Below, piece by piece: positions 50,170-59,105 of a stretch of 64,000 nt of DNA. The position numbers and the translations under genes are program-made. Source of the stretch: Jidongwangia harbinensis (GTDB taxonomy: Bacteria > Actinomycetota > Actinomycetes > Mycobacteriales > Micromonosporaceae); NCBI RefSeq assembly GCF_020216025.1, contig NZ_JAIWNC010000004.1, positions 62,001 through 126,000 of the forward strand, in the 5' to 3' direction. The first letter of the stretch is position 1. Every line of letters starts with the position of its first letter. The notes under the pieces were generated by a model. The model did no database searches. It saw nothing but the letters and a program-made list of their open reading frames with translations, and had not been told where the DNA came from.

Positions 50170-52059
50170 ATGTCCCGCCGAATGCTGTTGAGCGCCGCCG
50201 CGATCACCTTCGCCGTGGTCGGATGCACCGCCAAGCCCGAGCCCGGGCCCGGTTCCACGGGCCGGCCGCCGGGTGCCCTGCGCCTGGTCGCGTTCGACTC
50301 CTGCGACCAGCTCACCCGCGACCTGCGGACGGCCGGCAAGGCCGCGGTCGGCCCGTACGGATTCCCCGGCGCGGGCGGCCCCGAGATGCTCACGGCGGAC
50401 GCGGGCGGTGTGCGTGCCGCCGCCGGCGGCGCGGCGCCCGCCGCGAAGGCCCCGGCCCCCGCGTTCTCCGGCACCAACGTGCACGAGCAGGGCGTGGACG
50501 AACCAGACCTGGTGAAGACGGACGGGCGGCGGATCGTCACGGTCGACCGCGGCGTGCTGCGCGTGGTGGACGCGGCGAGCCGTCGGCAGACCGGAAAGCT
50601 GGACCTGGGCGGGGACCAGTACGGCCCAGCGAACCTGCTGCTCGCCGGCGACCGGGCGCTGGTGCTGCGGTCCGGCGGCTACGGAACGATGCAGCCGAAC
50701 CGGGTCGCCTTCGACGGCGGCCCGGAACTGATCCTGGTGAACCTGGCCGGCACGCCGCAGGTGCTCAGCCGCTTCCGGACCGACGGGGTGCTCGTGGACG
50801 CCCGGCAGACCGGCGACACGGTCCGCGTGGTGCTGAGCAGCGCGCCGCGGATCACCTTCCCGGATATGCCGAAGGTCGACGACCAGGACGACCGGGTCAA
50901 GGCGAACCGCACCGCCATCGACGACGCACCGGCCGACGCCTGGCTGCCCGAGTGGACGTACACCGACGAACACACCACGCACCGCGGGCGGGTGGGCTGC
51001 GGGCAGGTCAACCGGCCCGCCCGGTTCTCCGCCGCCGCCCTGCTCACCCTGCACACCTTCGACCTGCGCGCACCCGCGCTGGCCAGCGGCGACCCGGTCA
51101 CCGTGGTGGCCGACGGCGACACCGTCTACGGCACCCCGACCAGCCTGTACGTCGCCAACGACCAGCGCTGGCGGCTCAACATGTGGCGCGGCCGGGACAA
51201 CCGCAGCGTGCCGCAGGAGACCGAGATCTACCGCTTCGACCTGACCGGCGGCGGCCGGCCGGTCTACACCGCCGCCGGCACGGTGCCCGGATGGCTGGTC
51301 AACCAGTACGCGCTGAGCGAATGGGACGGCCACCTGCGCGTCGCCACCACCGACGACCGCAAGCGCACGTCCGCGGTACGGGTGCTGGCCACCCGCGGCG
51401 ACCGGCTGACCCAGGTCGGTGTCGCCGACGGCCTGGGCAAGGGCGAACGGATCTACTCGGTCCGGTTCATCGGACCACGCGGGTACGTGGTGACGTTCCG
51501 GCAGACCGACCCGCTGTACAGCGTCGACCTGAGCGACCCGGCCCGGCCCCGGGTCACCGGCGAACTGAAGATCACCGGGTACTCCGCGCACCTGCAGCCC
51601 GCGGGCGACGGCCGGCTCATCGGCATCGGCCAGGAGGCGGACACCCGCGGCGTCACGCAGGGCACCCAGGTGTCGCTGTTCGACGTGTCGGACCCGGCCG
51701 CACCGCGCCGGCTGGCGCAACACCAGGTGAGCGGTGGCCACTCCGAGGCCGAGTACGACCCGCACGCCCTGCTCTGGTGGCCGGCCACCAACCTGCTGGT
51801 GGTGCCGATCAACCGGTACGACGCCAGGATGTCCGCCCCGGCGAACGCGGCCCTCGCCCTGCGGATCACCGACCGCGGCGTCGAGGAGGCCGGCACCCTG
51901 GCGCAGCCGGCCGTCCCGGGCGCCGCGGAGCGCGCCTGGACGCCCGGCATCCGCCGCTCACTCGTCATCGGCGACGTGCTCTGGACGGTCAGCGAGTCCG
52001 GCCTGCAGGCGTCCCGGCTGTCCACCCTGGAGCAGATCGGCTGGATTCCGACAAACTGA
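50170..52059 (+). CDS. Beta-propeller domain lipoprotein
   Basis: 629 residues. A lipoprotein signal (MSRRMLLSAAAITFAVVGC) puts the lipid-modified Cys at 19. A Pro/Ala linker then leads to the hallmark SGTNVHEQGVDEPDLVKTDG of the PF09826 beta-propeller family, followed by about 500 residues of blade strands and several Asp-Gly turns. It is anchored outside the membrane. Relatives are actinobacterial and archaeal proteins of unknown role. No operon partner; it stands between the AsnC gene and a convergent gene. Confidence 0.88.
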   Translation: MSRRMLLSAAAITFAVVGCTAKPEPGPGSTGRPPGALRLVAFDSCDQLTRDLRTAGKAAVGPYGFPGAGGPEMLTADAGGVRAAAGGAAPAAKAPAPAFSGTNVHEQGVDEPDLVKTDGRRIVTVDRGVLRVVDAASRRQTGKLDLGGDQYGPANLLLAGDRALVLRSGGYGTMQPNRVAFDGGPELILVNLAGTPQVLSRFRTDGVLVDARQTGDTVRVVLSSAPRITFPDMPKVDDQDDRVKANRTAIDDAPADAWLPEWTYTDEHTTHRGRVGCGQVNRPARFSAAALLTLHTFDLRAPALASGDPVTVVADGDTVYGTPTSLYVANDQRWRLNMWRGRDNRSVPQETEIYRFDLTGGGRPVYTAAGTVPGWLVNQYALSEWDGHLRVATTDDRKRTSAVRVLATRGDRLTQVGVADGLGKGERIYSVRFIGPRGYVVTFRQTDPLYSVDLSDPARPRVTGELKITGYSAHLQPAGDGRLIGIGQEADTRGVTQGTQVSLFDVSDPAAPRRLAQHQVSGGHSEAEYDPHALLWWPATNLLVVPINRYDARMSAPANAALALRITDRGVEEAGTLAQPAVPGAAERAWTPGIRRSLVIGDVLWTVSESGLQASRLSTLEQIGWIPTN

Positions 52060-52063
52060 CCGG

Positions 52064-53128
52064 CTAGATGTACATCCCGGTGCGGTGGTCGGTCGGGTCC
52101 TTGCTGATCGGCTTGTCGCTCTCGCCGAAGAACCGCTTGCCGCCGAACTCGCCGTGCAGCCGGTCGTCCAGCTCGTCGGCGAGACCGGTCATCACCTGCA
52201 CCGCGAGCATCAGATGCGCGGCCTGGAAGTTGCGGCCGAACACCGGGACGGACGCCCACACCGTGTCCTGGGCGCAGTACAGCCGGCCGATCGGCATGCG
52301 GTTGGTGAGTTCGGACAGCTTCACGTACAGCTGCTCGGTCGGCTCCACCTCGGTGAGGATGGGCGAGAAGACGTCGACCAGCGGCGGGTTGTCGCGCACC
52401 CGGACGAACACCATCGCCGAGCCGGCCCGGATGCCGATGTCGCCGTCCGCGTCCTCCTGCAGCTGGTCGACCGTGGTCTTCGACATGGTGGCGACCACGG
52501 TCCGGACCCGCTCGGCCAGCGGAATGGCCTCCTCGGCGGCCGTGGCCAGCGCGGCGGCGCCCTCCAGGTCGTCCAGGTTCAGCCCGGCCTCGAGGCTGGG
52601 CTCGTGCCGGGCGGTGCCCAGCGGGACCGTGTCGATCGGCTCGTCGTCGATGTCGTGCACCAGATAGACCAGGAACGCCGGATGCGGCGCACCGTACACG
52701 TCGCGCAGCGTGCGGGACACGATCGTGGCCAGGCGGCCGGCCTGATCCACCGTGGTGCGCAGGCCGAAGGAATCGCCCGAGTCGGGCAGCACGCCCGGCG
52801 GCGACCAGCCCAGCGCGACCAGGTCGGCCACCGCGGCACGGTCCATCCGGTAGCCCTCGGGCAGCTCGGCGTTGCCCACCGCCAGCGCCTCCACGACGCC
52901 GTCGTCGAGCAGCCGCATGCTCACCGAATAGACCGCGGTGCCGGTGCCTGAGGCGGTCGGGTCGAGCGTCACGTCGACGTGCGCGCCCGGCGAGAGCTCC
53001 GGCACCAACCGCGCCAACGCCCCGGCGAACTCCCGCCACGCCTCGGTGACCTTCACCCGTAGGTCAGAGTTCGTGGGCTCGTCGAGCAGAATGCCCTCGG
53101 GCTGCTCGCCCGTCGTGTCCGCCGTCAT
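52064..53128 (-). CDS. YbjN / TY-Chap-domain protein
   Basis: 354 residues, cytoplasmic, acidic. Two alpha/beta halves resembling YbjN and the type III secretion chaperone fold: LDEPTNSDLRVKVTEAWREFAG at the start, MPIGRLYCAQDTVWASVPVFG in the C-terminal half. Databases call this group TY-Chap, with proposed peptide-binding function; I assign it by pattern only. The ATG at 53128 was preferred over GTG at 53137 because AGGG lies eight bases upstream. It ends five bases after the stop of the beta-propeller gene on the other strand. Confidence 0.65.
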   Translation of the reverse strand: MTADTTGEQPEGILLDEPTNSDLRVKVTEAWREFAGALARLVPELSPGAHVDVTLDPTASGTGTAVYSVSMRLLDDGVVEALAVGNAELPEGYRMDRAAVADLVALGWSPPGVLPDSGDSFGLRTTVDQAGRLATIVSRTLRDVYGAPHPAFLVYLVHDIDDEPIDTVPLGTARHEPSLEAGLNLDDLEGAAALATAAEEAIPLAERVRTVVATMSKTTVDQLQEDADGDIGIRAGSAMVFVRVRDNPPLVDVFSPILTEVEPTEQLYVKLSELTNRMPIGRLYCAQDTVWASVPVFGRNFQAAHLMLAVQVMTGLADELDDRLHGEFGGKRFFGESDKPISKDPTDHRTGMYI

Positions 53129-53217
53129 GTCCGCCACCCTATCGAGTGGTTCTCACTCCGCGTCGCGCGCTTTCCTCCCGGACAGTGCCGTCTTCAGCGC
53201 CTCTCCCTGGGCAACGG

Positions 53218-53472
53218 CTACTTCGGGTCGGCGGGCGGCGCTGTCTTCGGCCAGGCCAGGGCGAGGGCGCTGAGGCGGGCCGCGGCGTCGGCCGGATCGG
53301 ACCCGCGGCCCACGGCGATCCCCATCAGGTACGTGGTGACCGGCGCACCCGGACGCAACACCTGGTGCGCCACGTCCCGGGCCACGTCCAGCGCCAGCTT
53401 CGGCTCGACCTCACCCGGGTCCACACCGAACTCCGCGGCGGCGGCGGCGATCCAGGCGTCCAACTCGTTCAT
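53218..53472 (-). CDS. DUF6457-family small protein
   Basis: 84 residues. MNELDAWIAAAAAEFGVDP and the VTTYLMGIAVGRG segment match actinobacterial DUF6457. The family is found next to molybdenum cofactor guanylyltransferase genes; its role in cofactor work is unknown but probable. GAGGGAG eight bases before the ATG at 53472 decides against the in-frame GTG at 53517. It follows mobA by 32 bases on the same strand, so they form an operon. Confidence 0.8.
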   Translation of the reverse strand: MNELDAWIAAAAAEFGVDPGEVEPKLALDVARDVAHQVLRPGAPVTTYLMGIAVGRGSDPADAAARLSALALAWPKTAPPADPK

Positions 53473-53504
53473 CCGGTCCGCTCCCTCAGATTCCGTGCCG
53501 CCCG

Positions 53505-54104
53505 TCACCGCGCCCACTCCTCCGCGGTACGCAGGTCGTCATCGGTGTCGCAGTCGAACCACGGCGGCGGACCCGGCCGTCGCCAGGACACCTCCGCCAC
53601 CCGCAGATACTCCATCAGATCCCGCACCGAGGCGCCGTGCAGATCACCACGTTCCGCGGCCAGCCGGTCCACCGCCTCCCGGAGCGCGGTCGTCCGCCAC
53701 ACCCCGCAGAGCAGCTGCCGGCGTCCCTCCGAGTCGCGGTAGACCGCGCCCTGCATCGGCGCCGACTCCACGGTCAGGCGCAGCACGTCGATCGCCTCGC
53801 CGGTGAGAAAGGGCAGGTCCGCGGCGAGCAATGCGGTGAACGTGACGTGCGCGGGCACCAGCGCCAGACCGGCCGAGGTGGCCGCGACCGGGCCGCCGCC
53901 CGGCGGATCCTCACGGGTCGAATGCACGTGGACCGGCAGGTCGGGCGGCACCCGGCCGACCACCACGCGCGGCTCGGCGTCGTGGACCGCGGCCAGTACC
54001 CGGGTCAACATCGGCTGACCCGCCACCGGCAGCGTCGGTTTGTCCGCACCACCCATCCGACGCGCCGCACCGCCGGCCAGCACCACCGCCGCAAATCCCC
54101 CCAC
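53505..54104 (-). CDS. mobA: Molybdenum cofactor guanylyltransferase
   Basis: 199 residues. LAGGAARRMGG is the GTP-binding loop (residues about 9-19), DKPTLP follows, and LAADLPFLTGEA and SEGRRQLLCGVW are typical of MobA. It links GMP to molybdopterin, giving the bis-MGD form needed by formate dehydrogenases and related enzymes. The GTG at 54104 was chosen because TACGGT ends six bases upstream and the nucleotide-binding strand begins right after it; longer frames only add Arg-rich sequence. Operon with DUF6457; divergent from fdhD. Confidence 0.92.
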   Translation of the reverse strand: MGGFAAVVLAGGAARRMGGADKPTLPVAGQPMLTRVLAAVHDAEPRVVVGRVPPDLPVHVHSTREDPPGGGPVAATSAGLALVPAHVTFTALLAADLPFLTGEAIDVLRLTVESAPMQGAVYRDSEGRRQLLCGVWRTTALREAVDRLAAERGDLHGASVRDLMEYLRVAEVSWRRPGPPPWFDCDTDDDLRTAEEWAR

Positions 54105-54110
54105 GTACGT

Positions 54111-54116
54111 ACCGTA
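54111..54116 (-). promoter_or_regulatory. Probable leaderless -10 for mobA
   Basis: TACGGT on the minus strand ends six bases before the GTG at 54104. Confidence 0.5.
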
Positions 54117-54262
54117 TCCCGCCGACGACCTCCGCGTGACCGCCCGCCTCACCCTTCCCACCTCACACTGCCGAGATCCTCCCTTCCCCCGCCACCCCCA
54201 AAGCCACACAACCGACTACTCGGACACCGGGCAGCGCCGGTTGGGCCGGCCGAGTCGGCCCC

Positions 54263-54355
54263 GGCGGCCGGTAGGGCCGGGCACTCCGGGGCGGGCGGCC
54301 GGTAGGGCCGGGCACTCCGGGGCGGGCGGCCGGTAGGGCCGGGCACTCCGGCCCG
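54263..54355 (+). repeat. 31-bp tandem repeat upstream of fdhD
   Basis: Three units beginning at 54263, 54294 and 54325 read ggcggccggtagggccgggcactccgg with four further bases. The spacing is 31 bases without any spacer, so this is a minisatellite, not CRISPR. It lies in the mobA/fdhD divergent region, immediately before the fdhD -10 at 54364. Confidence 0.85.
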
Positions 54356-54363
54356 GGCGGGCA

Positions 54364-54369
54364 TACGCT
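54364..54369 (+). promoter_or_regulatory. Probable leaderless -10 for fdhD
   Basis: TACGCT ends six bases before the ATG at 54376. The preceding 31-bp repeats would occupy the -35 region and further upstream. Confidence 0.5.
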
Positions 54370-54375
54370 CGCACG

Positions 54376-55221
54376 ATGGCACGGACGATGCACCGGCGGC
54401 CGGTGGTGAAGATCGACCTGGACGGATCGGCGGAACCACGCCGCCGCCCCGACGACCTGGCCGCCGAGGAACCGCTGGAGATCCGCCTGCGGCGCACCCC
54501 GTTGGCGGTGACCATGCGCACCCCCGGGCAGGATCTCGACCTCGCGATGGGCTTCCTGCTCACCGAGGGCATCATCGGCGCCGCCGGGGACGTGGTGACC
54601 GCGCAGCTGTGCGCCGGCACCGACGCCCCGAACACGTACAACGTGGTGGACGTCGTGCTCGGCGGGCACGTGCCGCCGCCGGTCACCGACCCGAGCCGGA
54701 ACTTCTACACCACGAGCTCCTGCGGCGTGTGCGGGAAGGCCAGCATCGACGCGGTCCGCACCCGCTCGCGGTTCGACGTGTCCGGGGATCCGCTGCGGGT
54801 GTCCGCGCACGTCCTCGCCGCGCTGCCGGACCGGCTGCGGGCGGCGCAGCGGACGTTCGACCGGACCGGCGGCCTGCACGCGGCCGGGCTGTTCACGCCG
54901 GACGGCGAACTGCTGGCGCTGCGCGAGGATGTCGGGCGGCACAACGCCGTGGACAAGGTGATCGGCTGGGCGCTGCGGGAGGGCCGGCTGCCGCTGACCG
55001 GACATGTCCTGCTGGTGTCCGGGCGGGCCAGTTTCGAGCTCACCCAGAAGGCGTGGATGGCCGGAATCCCGCTGCTCGCCGCGGTGTCCGCACCGAGCAC
55101 GCTGTCCGCGGAACTGGCCGACGAGGCGGGACTGACCCTGGTCGGCTTCCTGCGCGGGGCGTCGATGAACGTGTACACCCACCCGCAACGCGTCACCGTG
55201 GAGAACTTCCCCCGCCGGTAA
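54376..55221 (+). CDS. fdhD: Formate dehydrogenase accessory sulfurtransferase FdhD
   Basis: 281 residues. [10 protein letters not shown] supplies the two catalytic Cys (about residues 116 and 119); [10 protein letters not shown] and [14 protein letters not shown] are family signatures. FdhD carries sulfur from a Cys desulfurase to the molybdenum of bis-MGD before it is put into formate dehydrogenase. No formate dehydrogenase gene is in view. It is divergent from mobA with a shared 271-bp region that includes the 31-bp repeats. Confidence 0.95.
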   Translation: MARTMHRRPVVKIDLDGSAEPRRRPDDLAAEEPLEIRLRRTPLAVTMRTPGQDLDLAMGFLLTEGIIGAAGDVVTAQLCAGTDAPNTYNVVDVVLGGHVPPPVTDPSRNFYTTSSCGVCGKASIDAVRTRSRFDVSGDPLRVSAHVLAALPDRLRAAQRTFDRTGGLHAAGLFTPDGELLALREDVGRHNAVDKVIGWALREGRLPLTGHVLLVSGRASFELTQKAWMAGIPLLAAVSAPSTLSAELADEAGLTLVGFLRGASMNVYTHPQRVTVENFPRR

Positions 55222-55266
55222 GCCGCACACCGATCGGCGTTCATCCATGCTCGCGACGCTGCGGGC

Positions 55267-56919
55267 ATGTCTGTTTCGCGACGTACCCTCCTGCTCGGTG
55301 GCGCCGCCGCCGGTGCCGCCGGCGCGATCACCACGTGGCCGCTGGCCGCGGTGGCGGCGCCCTACCGGGGCCCGCTCCGCAGCGACCCCTTCACGCTCGG
55401 CGTCGCGTCCGGCGACCCGGAGCCCGACGGCTTCGTGCTGTGGACGCGGCTCGCCCCGGCCCCGCTGGCTGAGGACGGCCTCGGCGGAATGCCGGCCCGC
55501 AACGTGCCGGTCCGCTGGGAGTTGGCGGCGGACCAGCGCTTCCGGCACGTGGTACGCCGCGGCACCGTGGTCGCGGACCCGGCCCGGGGGCACTCGGTGC
55601 ACGTCGAACTGCACGGGTTGCTCCCCGGACGGGAGTACTTCTACCGGTTCCGGGCCGAGCGGTACGCCTCGCCGGTCGGCCGGACCCGCACCGCCCCGGC
55701 GCCGTGGGCCGTCGGCGGCACGCTGGCCATGTCGTTCGCGTCCTGTTCGCAGTACGAGCACGGCTACTTCACCGCGTACCGCCGGCTGGCCGAGGACGAA
55801 CCGGACCTGATCCTGCACCTGGGCGACTACCAGTACGAGTACGCCCCGGGCACGTACACCATCCCGGCCGGCAACCCGCGCGACCACCAGGGCCCGGAGA
55901 CCCGCACGCTGGCGAACTACCGGCAGCGGCACGCGCAGTACAAGACCGACCCGGACCTGCAGGCGGCGCACGCCGTGGCGCCGTGGGCCGTGGTGTTCGA
56001 CGACCACGAGGTCGAGAACAACTGGGCCGGCGAGGTGCCCGAGGAGCCCGACCCGGACTTCCCGGCCCGGCGCGCCGCCGCGTTCCAGGCGTACTACGAG
56101 AACATGCCGCTGCGCCGCCGGTCGGTGCCCCGCGGCATCGACATGCAGCTGTACCGGCGGCTGCACTGGGGCCGGCTGGCCACGTTCCACCTGCTCGGCA
56201 CCCGGCAGTACCGCAGCGATCAGGGCTGCGGCGACGGGTACCGGGACTGCCCGGAGGCCGCCGACCCGGCCCGCTCGATCACCGGCGCCGAGCAGGAGAG
56301 GTGGCTGCTCAACGGCTTCCGCAGGTCGGACGCCCGCTGGGATGTGCTCGGCCAGCAGGTGTTCTTCGGACAGCGGGACAACAACTCGGGGCCGGCCACG
56401 GTGGTCAGCATGGACTCCTGGGACGGGTACGCCGCTTCCCGCGACCGGATCACCCGCGGCTGGCTCGCCGCCGGCGTCCGCAACCCGGTCGTGCTGACCG
56501 GCGACGTGCACGCGCACTGGGCCGACGATCTCAAGCTGGACTACGCCGATCCCACCTCCCGCACGGTCGGCACCGAACTGGTCTGCTCCTCGATCACCTC
56601 CGGCGGCGACGGCACGGACGTGCCCACCGGCGCGCACAGCTGGGCGCCCTGGAACCCGCACCTGCGCTTCTACAACAACCAGCGCGGCTACGTCCGCACC
56701 CGGATCACCGCGGGCGCGTTCACCGCCGACTTCCGGGTGGTGCCGTACGTGACCCGGCCGGACGCGCCCGCGCACACCCGCGCCACGTTCGTCATCGAGG
56801 ACCGGGTCCCCGGCCTGCACCAGACCGCCGACCAACCGACCCCGGCGGCTCCGAGCACGCTGCGGGCGCCCTCCTCCGCCCCCGACACGGTCCGCCAGGA
56901 GACCGACCGGCCCCGCTAG
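55267..56919 (+). CDS. phoD: PhoD-type alkaline phosphatase, Tat exported
   Basis: 550 residues. Tat signal VSRRTLLLGGAAAGAAGA, then the PhoD-like N-terminal barrel (about 35-145) with LRSDPFTLGVASGDPEPDGFVLWTRL. The metallophosphatase domain shows LGDYQYEYA, DDHEVENNW and TGDVHAHWADD as Fe/Ca ligand regions. It cleaves phosphodiesters or monoesters outside the cell and is usually part of the phosphate-starvation response; I see no clear PhoP box upstream. The last 60 residues are Pro/Ala-rich. Confidence 0.92.
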   Translation: MSVSRRTLLLGGAAAGAAGAITTWPLAAVAAPYRGPLRSDPFTLGVASGDPEPDGFVLWTRLAPAPLAEDGLGGMPARNVPVRWELAADQRFRHVVRRGTVVADPARGHSVHVELHGLLPGREYFYRFRAERYASPVGRTRTAPAPWAVGGTLAMSFASCSQYEHGYFTAYRRLAEDEPDLILHLGDYQYEYAPGTYTIPAGNPRDHQGPETRTLANYRQRHAQYKTDPDLQAAHAVAPWAVVFDDHEVENNWAGEVPEEPDPDFPARRAAAFQAYYENMPLRRRSVPRGIDMQLYRRLHWGRLATFHLLGTRQYRSDQGCGDGYRDCPEAADPARSITGAEQERWLLNGFRRSDARWDVLGQQVFFGQRDNNSGPATVVSMDSWDGYAASRDRITRGWLAAGVRNPVVLTGDVHAHWADDLKLDYADPTSRTVGTELVCSSITSGGDGTDVPTGAHSWAPWNPHLRFYNNQRGYVRTRITAGAFTADFRVVPYVTRPDAPAHTRATFVIEDRVPGLHQTADQPTPAAPSTLRAPSSAPDTVRQETDRPR

Positions 56920-56968
56920 CTGGAGCCGCCGTCGGCCGCGTCTCCGCCGTCCGGCGGCGGCGCCCGCG

Positions 56969-57060
56969 GCGCCCGAGTCACCGCGACTCAACCGGCCCAC
57001 AGCGCCCGAGCACCCCCCGACTCACACCAGGCCGCCCGAGTTCCCACGACTCACACCGAC
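56969..57060. repeat. Three decayed 30-33 bp direct repeats
   Basis: Copies begin at about 56969, 57002 and 57032, each with gc(g/c)cccgag followed about ten bases later by cgactca. They lie between the phoD stop and the end of the DUF4192 gene, overlapping its last codons. Confidence 0.5.
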
Positions 57061-58442
57061 CCACGGCGGGGCCTGCGGGTGCGCCGCTGAGCCCGCAGGT
57101 CCCGCCGCACCGCCGCCGGACGGAACGGCAGCACCAGATCGCCCCCGCCGGCCCCGGGCCGCACGTCACCCGAACCAGACCGCGCCCGGCCGTCGGGACC
57201 AGACCGGCCCGGGCCGTCGGGACCAGACCGACCCCGACCATCGAGGCCAGACCCACCCCGGCCATCGGAACCAGAGCCACCCCGACCATCGGAACCAGAC
57301 CTACCCCGGCCATCGGAACCAGACCCACCCCGGCCATCGGAACCAGACCGGCCCCGGCCATCCGGACCGAACCGCGCCGGCCCAGCTCGACCGAACCCGG
57401 GCGGGACATCCCAGCCGGGTTCCGGCCCGCCGCCCAGCTCGAGCCGGTCCGCCGCCGGCCCGTTGGCCGCCATGGCCGGTGACACGCCGAGCCCGAGCAC
57501 CTGCTGCAGCAGCATCGCCATCCGGTAGTCCTCGTCGACATCCAGCGCCCGCTCGACCGCCACCCGGGCCAGCGCGCCCTGCCCGAGACGCCACGCCGCG
57601 TACCCGAGCAGGCACGCCGGCGCCGGCACGTACGCGGACTCCACCCGGCGCAGCACGTCCGTCCAGAGGCCGACCCGCCACTGTTCCACGCCGATCCGCT
57701 CCCAGGCGTAGTCGCGCACCTGCACGTCGACCAGCAGCACCCCGAGCCAGGCGGCCTCGTCCGCGGTGAGCCGGCGGCCGGACCGGTACCGGCGTTCCGC
57801 CTCGCGCACCGCCGCACGCCCGGCGCGGCGGACCAGCCGGGCGAACCCACCGCCGCGCGGCCGCGGCTCGACCAGGTCGGCGAGCCGTGCCTGCGCTCGC
57901 GCGGTGGCCGCGGTCATCGCCTCCCGTTCCGCGCCGGTCACGGCAGCGACCTGCGCCACCAGCGCCTCCCGGTCGGGTAGCGCCACCGCGCCGGCAAAGG
58001 TCGCCTGGGCGGCCACCACGCTCTGCTCGGGGGCGTACGGCGTGCCCTCCGGCGGGCAGCACCGCGGGTCTTCGCACTGGTACGACCAGTACCGGCCGTC
58101 GGCGACCCGGAGCACGTCGTCCACCGGAACGCCCAGCCGCCGGAGCGCCTCGGCGAGCCGGAGCACGGCGGGCGTGACCCGGACCGGTGGCCCGTACCCG
58201 ATGATCCGGGTCTGGTCGACGTTCTGCCGGGCCACCACCGCGGCCAGGTAGTCCGCATCGGCCTGGGTCTCGGACGCGGGCGCGCCCGGCGCCGGCAGGT
58301 CGTGGCGCGCCGCGAACATCACGGTCTTCTCGTGCACCGCGACCACGACGACGCTGTCCGCCGGATGGAAGCCGAGCAGATAGGGCACGGCGGTGATGAG
58401 TTCGGCCGGGGAACTGACCTTGAGGGTGTGCTCGGATGTCAT
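57051..58442 (-). CDS. DUF4192-family protein with repeat tail
   Basis: 463 residues, cytoplasmic. The first 320 residues are the actinobacterial DUF4192 domain: VSSPAELITAVPYLLGFHPADSV at the start, then AVARQNVDQTRIIGYGPP and QCEDPRCCPPEGTPY, where Cys residues cluster. Function unknown. The tail from about 350 is a disordered GRG(R/G)SG(S/P)D repeat encoded by a 24-bp minisatellite, ending in a basic R-rich segment. The ATG is preceded by CACGCT seven bases upstream on the minus strand. Confidence 0.85.
   Translation of the reverse strand: MTSEHTLKVSSPAELITAVPYLLGFHPADSVVVVAVHEKTVMFAARHDLPAPGAPASETQADADYLAAVVARQNVDQTRIIGYGPPVRVTPAVLRLAEALRRLGVPVDDVLRVADGRYWSYQCEDPRCCPPEGTPYAPEQSVVAAQATFAGAVALPDREALVAQVAAVTGAEREAMTAATARAQARLADLVEPRPRGGGFARLVRRAGRAAVREAERRYRSGRRLTADEAAWLGVLLVDVQVRDYAWERIGVEQWRVGLWTDVLRRVESAYVPAPACLLGYAAWRLGQGALARVAVERALDVDEDYRMAMLLQQVLGLGVSPAMAANGPAADRLELGGGPEPGWDVPPGFGRAGPARFGPDGRGRSGSDGRGGSGSDGRGRSGSDGRGGSGSDGRGGSGLDGRGRSGPDGPGRSGPDGRARSGSGDVRPGAGGGDLVLPFRPAAVRRDLRAQRRTRRPRRGSV
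57170..57370 (-). repeat. 24-bp minisatellite in DUF4192 gene
   Basis: About eight units of 24 bases, cc(c/g)cggccatcggaaccagac on the plus strand with small variations, encode eight-residue Gly/Arg/Ser/Asp repeats. Copies in the middle are the most alike. Confidence 0.85.
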
Positions 58443-58542
58443 GCCAGGCAGCGTGGCGGGTGCCGGCCGGGCGCGGCGTGCCGGTTTGCCGGCCTGTGGA
58501 CGACACGCCGGTCATCCACAGGGCGGATCGCCCCGGCGCAGG

Positions 58543-59049
58543 TCAGGAGCGGAACTGCAGTTCGTGCAGTTCGAGTCCGTCCGGCTGCCAGGCGTGCTCG
58601 TGCCGGCCCAGGTCCATGGTCAGCTTGATCGAGGAGACCACGTCGTAGCCGGCCGCGTGCAGGCTCCGGATGGCGTCCACGTTGCGCGACGCCGGGGAGA
58701 TGGTGAGCGACTGCATGCTGCGCTTCTTGGCCTCGGTGGCGACGTGCCGCAGCAGCTTGCGGCCCACGCCCTTGTGCCGGTGCGTGGCGGTGACCACGAC
58801 CGGATCCACCTCGCCGGCCCGGTCCCGCATGATCAGGCCGACCAGTCCGATCACGCCGTCGTCCGCGTGGTCGGCCACCCAGAGGCCGCTCAGGTCGAGG
58901 CGCGTGAGGTACTCCTCGAACGCGGCGCCGTCGTCGTCCGTGACACCGTCGCCGTACATGTCGTGGTGCTGCAGGGTCAGCTCCGCGTAGAGGCGACGGC
59001 ACGCGTTGTGATCGCTGGGCCGGTACGAACGCACCGTGACAGGGCTCAT
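58543..59049 (-). CDS. GNAT-family N-acetyltransferase
   Basis: 168 residues. VRSYRPSDHNACRRLY begins the fold, and THRHKGVGRKLLRHV is the acetyl-CoA-binding Q/RxxGxG/A motif, followed by the C-terminal half with LHAAGYDVVSSIKL. Acceptor unknown. The ATG is preceded by CAAAAT six bases upstream on the minus strand, and no ribosome binding site, suggesting a leaderless transcript. It is divergent from the fructosamine kinase gene. Confidence 0.88.
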   Translation of the reverse strand: MSPVTVRSYRPSDHNACRRLYAELTLQHHDMYGDGVTDDDGAAFEEYLTRLDLSGLWVADHADDGVIGLVGLIMRDRAGEVDPVVVTATHRHKGVGRKLLRHVATEAKKRSMQSLTISPASRNVDAIRSLHAAGYDVVSSIKLTMDLGRHEHAWQPDGLELHELQFRS

Positions 59050-59105
59050 GCCGACATTTTGACTCCGATTTCCGGGGCCCGTAACCCGAAGTGGAAGATA
59101 AGGCC

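Noticed and set aside
54263..54355. CRISPR array upstream of fdhD
   Set aside because: Only three 31-bp units without spacers; a minisatellite explains it.
58493..58521. Inverted pair of DnaA-box-like sequences (ctgtggac...tccacag) upstream of the DUF4192 gene
   Set aside because: Each matches the consensus at only 7 of 9 positions and there are just two; this is near chance in GC-rich DNA.
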